Below, piece by piece: positions 22,413-24,022 of a stretch of DNA of 24,022 bases. The notes under the pieces are model-generated. The model worked only from the letters and a program-made list of their open reading frames with translations. It was not told where the DNA came from and made no database searches. Numbering within the stretch: the first letter of the stretch is position 1; the number at the start of each line of letters is the position of its first letter. Position numbers and translations under genes: made by a program. Origin of the DNA: Streptomyces sp. MUM 178J (lineage in GTDB: Bacteria > Actinomycetota > Actinomycetes > Streptomycetales > Streptomycetaceae); NCBI RefSeq assembly GCF_022414575.1, contig NZ_JADWYQ010000066.1, forward strand, positions 1-24,022, read 5' to 3'.

Positions 22413-24022
22413 TTAGCCCGGGACCGGCGTCGCACGAGGCGCCCCGCGCCCCCCGGGCCGGGCGCTCAGCGCCGTAGCCAGCTGCGCACGGGAGCGTACG
22501 TCCAGCTTCTGGTAGATCCGGGTGAGCCGGGCCTCCACCGTCTTCACGCTCAGGTACAGCCGAGCCGCCGCCTCCTGGTTGCTCGCCCCCTGGCCGACCA
22601 GCTGCGCCAGCCGCAACTCGGCCTCGGTCAGCAGCGACAGCGCGCTGCCGTCCGCGGACGCGGCGGCCTCGGCGCGGGCCGCCCGCGAAGGACGCGACGG
22701 GCCCTCCGCGGCCAGCTCCAGCCAGGGCGCGGCCCCCGCCCGCTCGAAGACCCCGGCCGCCGACTGCAGCGCCTGCTGCGCGGCCGACCGCCGCCGCCGG
22801 CGCCGCTCCACCCGGGCCAGCGCGATCAGACAGCGCCCCTGCTCCAGCGGCAGACCGTGCGCGGCGAACTTCTCCGCCGTCTCCGCCAGCAGCCCGGCCG
22901 CCTCCTGGGGCTTGCCGCCCGCCGCCAGACACAGCGCGTACACCCGGTCGAAGCCCAGCAGCACCGTCGTACGGCCCAGCCGTTCGGCCACCGGGCCGAC
23001 GTCCGCGAGCAGTTCCTCGGCCTCCTGGAGGGCGTCGTTCGCCAACAGCGCCTCCGCCAGCTCCTCGTGCCAGCGCAGCATCGACGGGTCGGCGGTCCCA
23101 TGGGCGCTCTCTCCCTCCTGCACCCGGCGCAGCGTCTCCAAAGCGCCCGACACATCCCCCACCGCCAACTGCACCCGGCCCAGCGCGTACAGACTGCGGG
23201 AGAGAAAGACATGGTCGCCCTCCTCCTCCGACGCCTGGGCGCTGCGTCGGGCGTAGCTCGCGGCGCGGGCGAAGCTGCCGCCCGCGGTCTCGGCCACCGC
23301 CAGCGCGAACCACGCGGGCCCCGGCGACAGACCGGCCTCCAGCGTCAGGGCCAGCGATCGCCCGGCGTGGGACAGCGCCGCCGTGCAGTGGCCGCGCCGC
23401 GACTCCACCTCGGCCAGTGTGCGGAACAGCTCGATGGAGTCCTCGACCGGGCCGCGCCGCTCCACCAGCGGCAGCAGCGCGTGCAGCCGGTCGCGGGCGT
23501 CGTCCAGACGGTCGTCGAACAGGGCATGACGGATGGTCAGGATCTGGGCCGTGTTGCGGATGCCGAGCGGCCGGTCCGCCATCTCCAGCGCACGCGCCTC
23601 GGTGAGCGTCTCCTCGGCCTCCGGCGCGCCGAGCACCCGGTCCATCCGGGCCTGCTGCGTCAGCGCCTGCGCGGCGGTGTGCCGGTCGCCGGCAGAGGAC
23701 GCGAGCCGGGCGGACTCCACGGCGGCGGACCGCGAACGCACCGGATCCCCGTCGGCCAGCACGTACTTGATCGCGAGCCGCAGCAGCACCGCCGCACGCA
23801 GCCCGGGATCGCCCTCGGAGTCCTCCATCGCGTGCACATAGAGCTCGTCGAGATCCGTCAGACCCTGCCCCGCCGTGTCCAGCACGGCGAGCCGTGCGCG
23901 CACCCGGTCTGCGGGCTCGGCGTCGCGGGCCAGCAGATCGCCGGCCGCGCGCAGCGCCAGATCGGCGCGTGCGGCGCGTGCGGCCTCCTGCGCGGCGTCC
24001 GCCAGCCGGGTCAGCCGCCGGC
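22413..24022 (-). CDS. LuxR-family regulator with helical-repeat domain (partial, 5' end outside window)
   Basis: About 535 residues are visible, and the frame stays open to the window edge with no clear start. The last ~65 residues are a LuxR/GerE helix-turn-helix, with 'LTEAELRLAQLVGQGASNQE', then 'LYLSVKTVEARLTRIYQKL' and 'RSRAQL'. The rest is Ala/Leu/Arg-rich helical repeats of TPR type, as in the C-terminal half of LAL (large ATP-binding LuxR) regulators. An N-terminal ATPase domain would lie outside the window and cannot be confirmed. It ends in TAA at 22413, with the bidirectional terminator 93 nt beyond. It could be a cluster activator or unrelated. Confidence 0.85.
   Translation of the reverse strand, partial: RRLTRLADAAQEAARAARADLALRAAGDLLARDAEPADRVRARLAVLDTAGQGLTDLDELYVHAMEDSEGDPGLRAAVLLRLAIKYVLADGDPVRSRSAAVESARLASSAGDRHTAAQALTQQARMDRVLGAPEAEETLTEARALEMADRPLGIRNTAQILTIRHALFDDRLDDARDRLHALLPLVERRGPVEDSIELFRTLAEVESRRGHCTAALSHAGRSLALTLEAGLSPGPAWFALAVAETAGGSFARAASYARRSAQASEEEGDHVFLSRSLYALGRVQLAVGDVSGALETLRRVQEGESAHGTADPSMLRWHEELAEALLANDALQEAEELLADVGPVAERLGRTTVLLGFDRVYALCLAAGGKPQEAAGLLAETAEKFAAHGLPLEQGRCLIALARVERRRRRRSAAQQALQSAAGVFERAGAAPWLELAAEGPSRPSRAARAEAAASADGSALSLLTEAELRLAQLVGQGASNQEAAARLYLSVKTVEARLTRIYQKLDVRSRAQLATALSARPGGRGAPRATPVPG

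Overview
The window comes from a high-GC actinomycete, almost certainly Streptomyces or a close relative. The evidence is very high GC with a strong third-position bias, GTG and ATG starts behind GGAG-type ribosome binding sites, and a SARP and a large LuxR-type regulator flanking a compact polyketide cluster. I see no rRNA, tRNA, CRISPR array, transposase or integrase.

Layout. Bases 1-92 hold the last codons of a medium-chain dehydrogenase/reductase. A leftward block follows: a SARP activator (210-1025), an alpha/beta hydrolase (1302-2519), a TetR repressor (2774-3403), a 14-helix DHA2 exporter (3407-5017) and an Sfp-type phosphopantetheinyl transferase (5149-6009). From 6226 to 15912 a rightward operon encodes a fatty acyl-AMP ligase (FAAL), a free ACP, a KS-AT-ACP polyketide synthase, a KAS III-like enzyme, an FkbH-like glyceryl transferase/phosphatase, a second free ACP, an unrecognised 60-residue protein and a type II thioesterase. 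Six consecutive junctions from the first ACP to the thioesterase are 4-nt ATGA overlaps.

The rightward operon reads as a pathway to a 3-acyl tetronate of the RK-682 type. FAAL activates a free fatty acid and loads it on the first ACP. The PKS adds one malonyl unit (its AT carries HAFH) with no reduction and gives a beta-ketoacyl thioester. FkbH makes glyceryl-ACP from a glycolytic triose phosphate on the second ACP. The KAS III-like enzyme joins the two pieces and closes the ring. The window contains no homologue of the acetyltransferase that other tetronate pathways use to make a 5-methylene group, so a 5-hydroxymethyl product is the simplest prediction. The notable oddity is that the KAS III-like enzyme has its nucleophilic Cys and the usual Asn, but Pro where FabH has the catalytic His.

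A second, leftward unit (21317-15872) encodes an MFS transporter, a thiolase, an acetoacetyl-CoA-synthetase-like ligase and a metallo-beta-lactamase-fold lactonase. A divergent TetR gene (21446-22063) shares a promoter region carrying two near-identical 18-bp palindromes. I read this as a lactone or beta-keto-acid uptake and breakdown cassette next to a lactone-forming cluster; that link is inference. A strong bidirectional terminator (22280-22320) separates it from a LuxR-family regulator that runs off the right edge.
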